Assembly: GCF_031179285.1 (NCBI RefSeq) | Contig: NZ_JAPSHY010000016.1 | Span: 17,160-81,159 of the forward strand | DNA: 64,000 nt | Direction: 5' to 3' | DNA from: Microbacterium sp. | GTDB taxonomy: Bacteria > Actinomycetota > Actinomycetes > Actinomycetales > Microbacteriaceae | In this document: one piece after another, positions 63,834 to 64,000 of the stretch | How positions within the stretch are numbered: the first letter of the stretch is position 1 | How the letters are laid out: each line of letters opens with the position of its first letter | Translations under genes and position numbers: made by a program | Notes under the pieces: generated by a model | Told to the model about the DNA's origin: nothing | What the model saw: the letters and a program-made list of their open reading frames with translations, nothing else | The model's database searches: none

Positions 63834-64000
63834 ATGCTCGACCCGCAACGGCGCGACCCTGATCGCCTTCTGCCCACCGACCCGCGACTGAGGGATGTCG
63901 CTCGACGGCTCTATGACCTCGTCGCTGCGGCCCCCATCATCTCGCCGCACGGCCACGTGCCCGTGGAGTGGTTGGCCGAAGACCAGCCGTTCTCGGATCC
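63834..64000 (+). CDS. uxaC: Glucuronate isomerase, 5' end
   Basis: The first 55 codons only. LLPTDPRLRDVARRLYDLV followed by APIISPHGHVPVEWLAED is the N-terminal signature of UxaC, with the metal-binding HGH. The enzyme isomerises D-glucuronate to D-fructuronate (and galacturonate to tagaturonate). No clear ribosome-binding site precedes ATG 63834. Confidence 0.88.
   Translation, partial: MLDPQRRDPDRLLPTDPRLRDVARRLYDLVAAAPIISPHGHVPVEWLAEDQPFSD

Noticed and set aside
1..64000. tRNA, rRNA, CRISPR, insertion sequences, phage genes, riboswitches
   Set aside because: No cloverleaf ends, repeat-spacer array, transposase or integrase motif, or recognisable riboswitch core was seen, although a covariance-model search could still find short RNAs.

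Overview
The window is GC-rich, gene-dense actinobacterial DNA, most likely Microbacteriaceae and close to Microbacterium. The grounds are codon use, many GTG starts, frequent ATGA/GTGA overlaps, LAxTG-type sortase substrates and the mix of LacI, ROK, GntR, TetR and MerR regulators. No rRNA, tRNA, CRISPR array, insertion sequence or phage gene was recognised. Family assignments are from reading motifs; no database search was possible.

Left part (1-5579): the first codons of an ABC sugar-binding lipoprotein with a LacI regulator and a small unknown gene upstream; an intergenic array of 19-bp repeats (1783-1890); a sulfide:quinone-reductase-like flavoprotein; and a divergent AraC regulator / NmrA reductase / DUF1772 unit.

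Main catabolic locus (5647-19126): two long divergent operons around one 200-bp control region. Leftward: a ROK repressor, two Gfo/Idh/MocA dehydrogenases, a class III aminotransferase and two amidohydrolases. Rightward: a sugar-type ABC importer without ATPase, an epimerase-like protein, a DapA-like aldolase, a hydroxyacid dehydrogenase and a third, atypical Gfo/Idh/MocA protein. Two similar inverted repeats flank the control region. The substrate is not evident; an amino- or carboxyl-bearing sugar derivative is my inference. Next come a secreted beta-propeller protein, a HutC-type GntR regulator and an SMP-30 lactonase.

Middle (23.3-53.3 kb): membrane and envelope genes, housekeeping genes (purL, DksA-like, LysE) and hexuronate/gluconate genes (mannonate dehydratase, FCD-type GntR, 6-phosphogluconate dehydrogenase). 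Four secreted proteins here end in LAxTG or LAESG plus a membrane anchor: a trypsin-like protease, a 1429-residue adhesin-like protein, an ice-binding-domain protein and a 2561-residue modular protein. No sortase gene is in the window.

Right part (53.4-64 kb): small regulator-plus-target units: SDR/HxlR, DUF4188/MerR, a TetM-like ribosomal protection GTPase with an apparent CTG start and overlapping leader ORF, TetR/DUF1905/hydrolase, and finally a LacI regulator with gluconokinase divergent from the start of glucuronate isomerase (uxaC). Several control regions show paired palindromes. A decayed copy of the 3' end of the 53.5-kb membrane gene lies beyond the SDR/HxlR pair.
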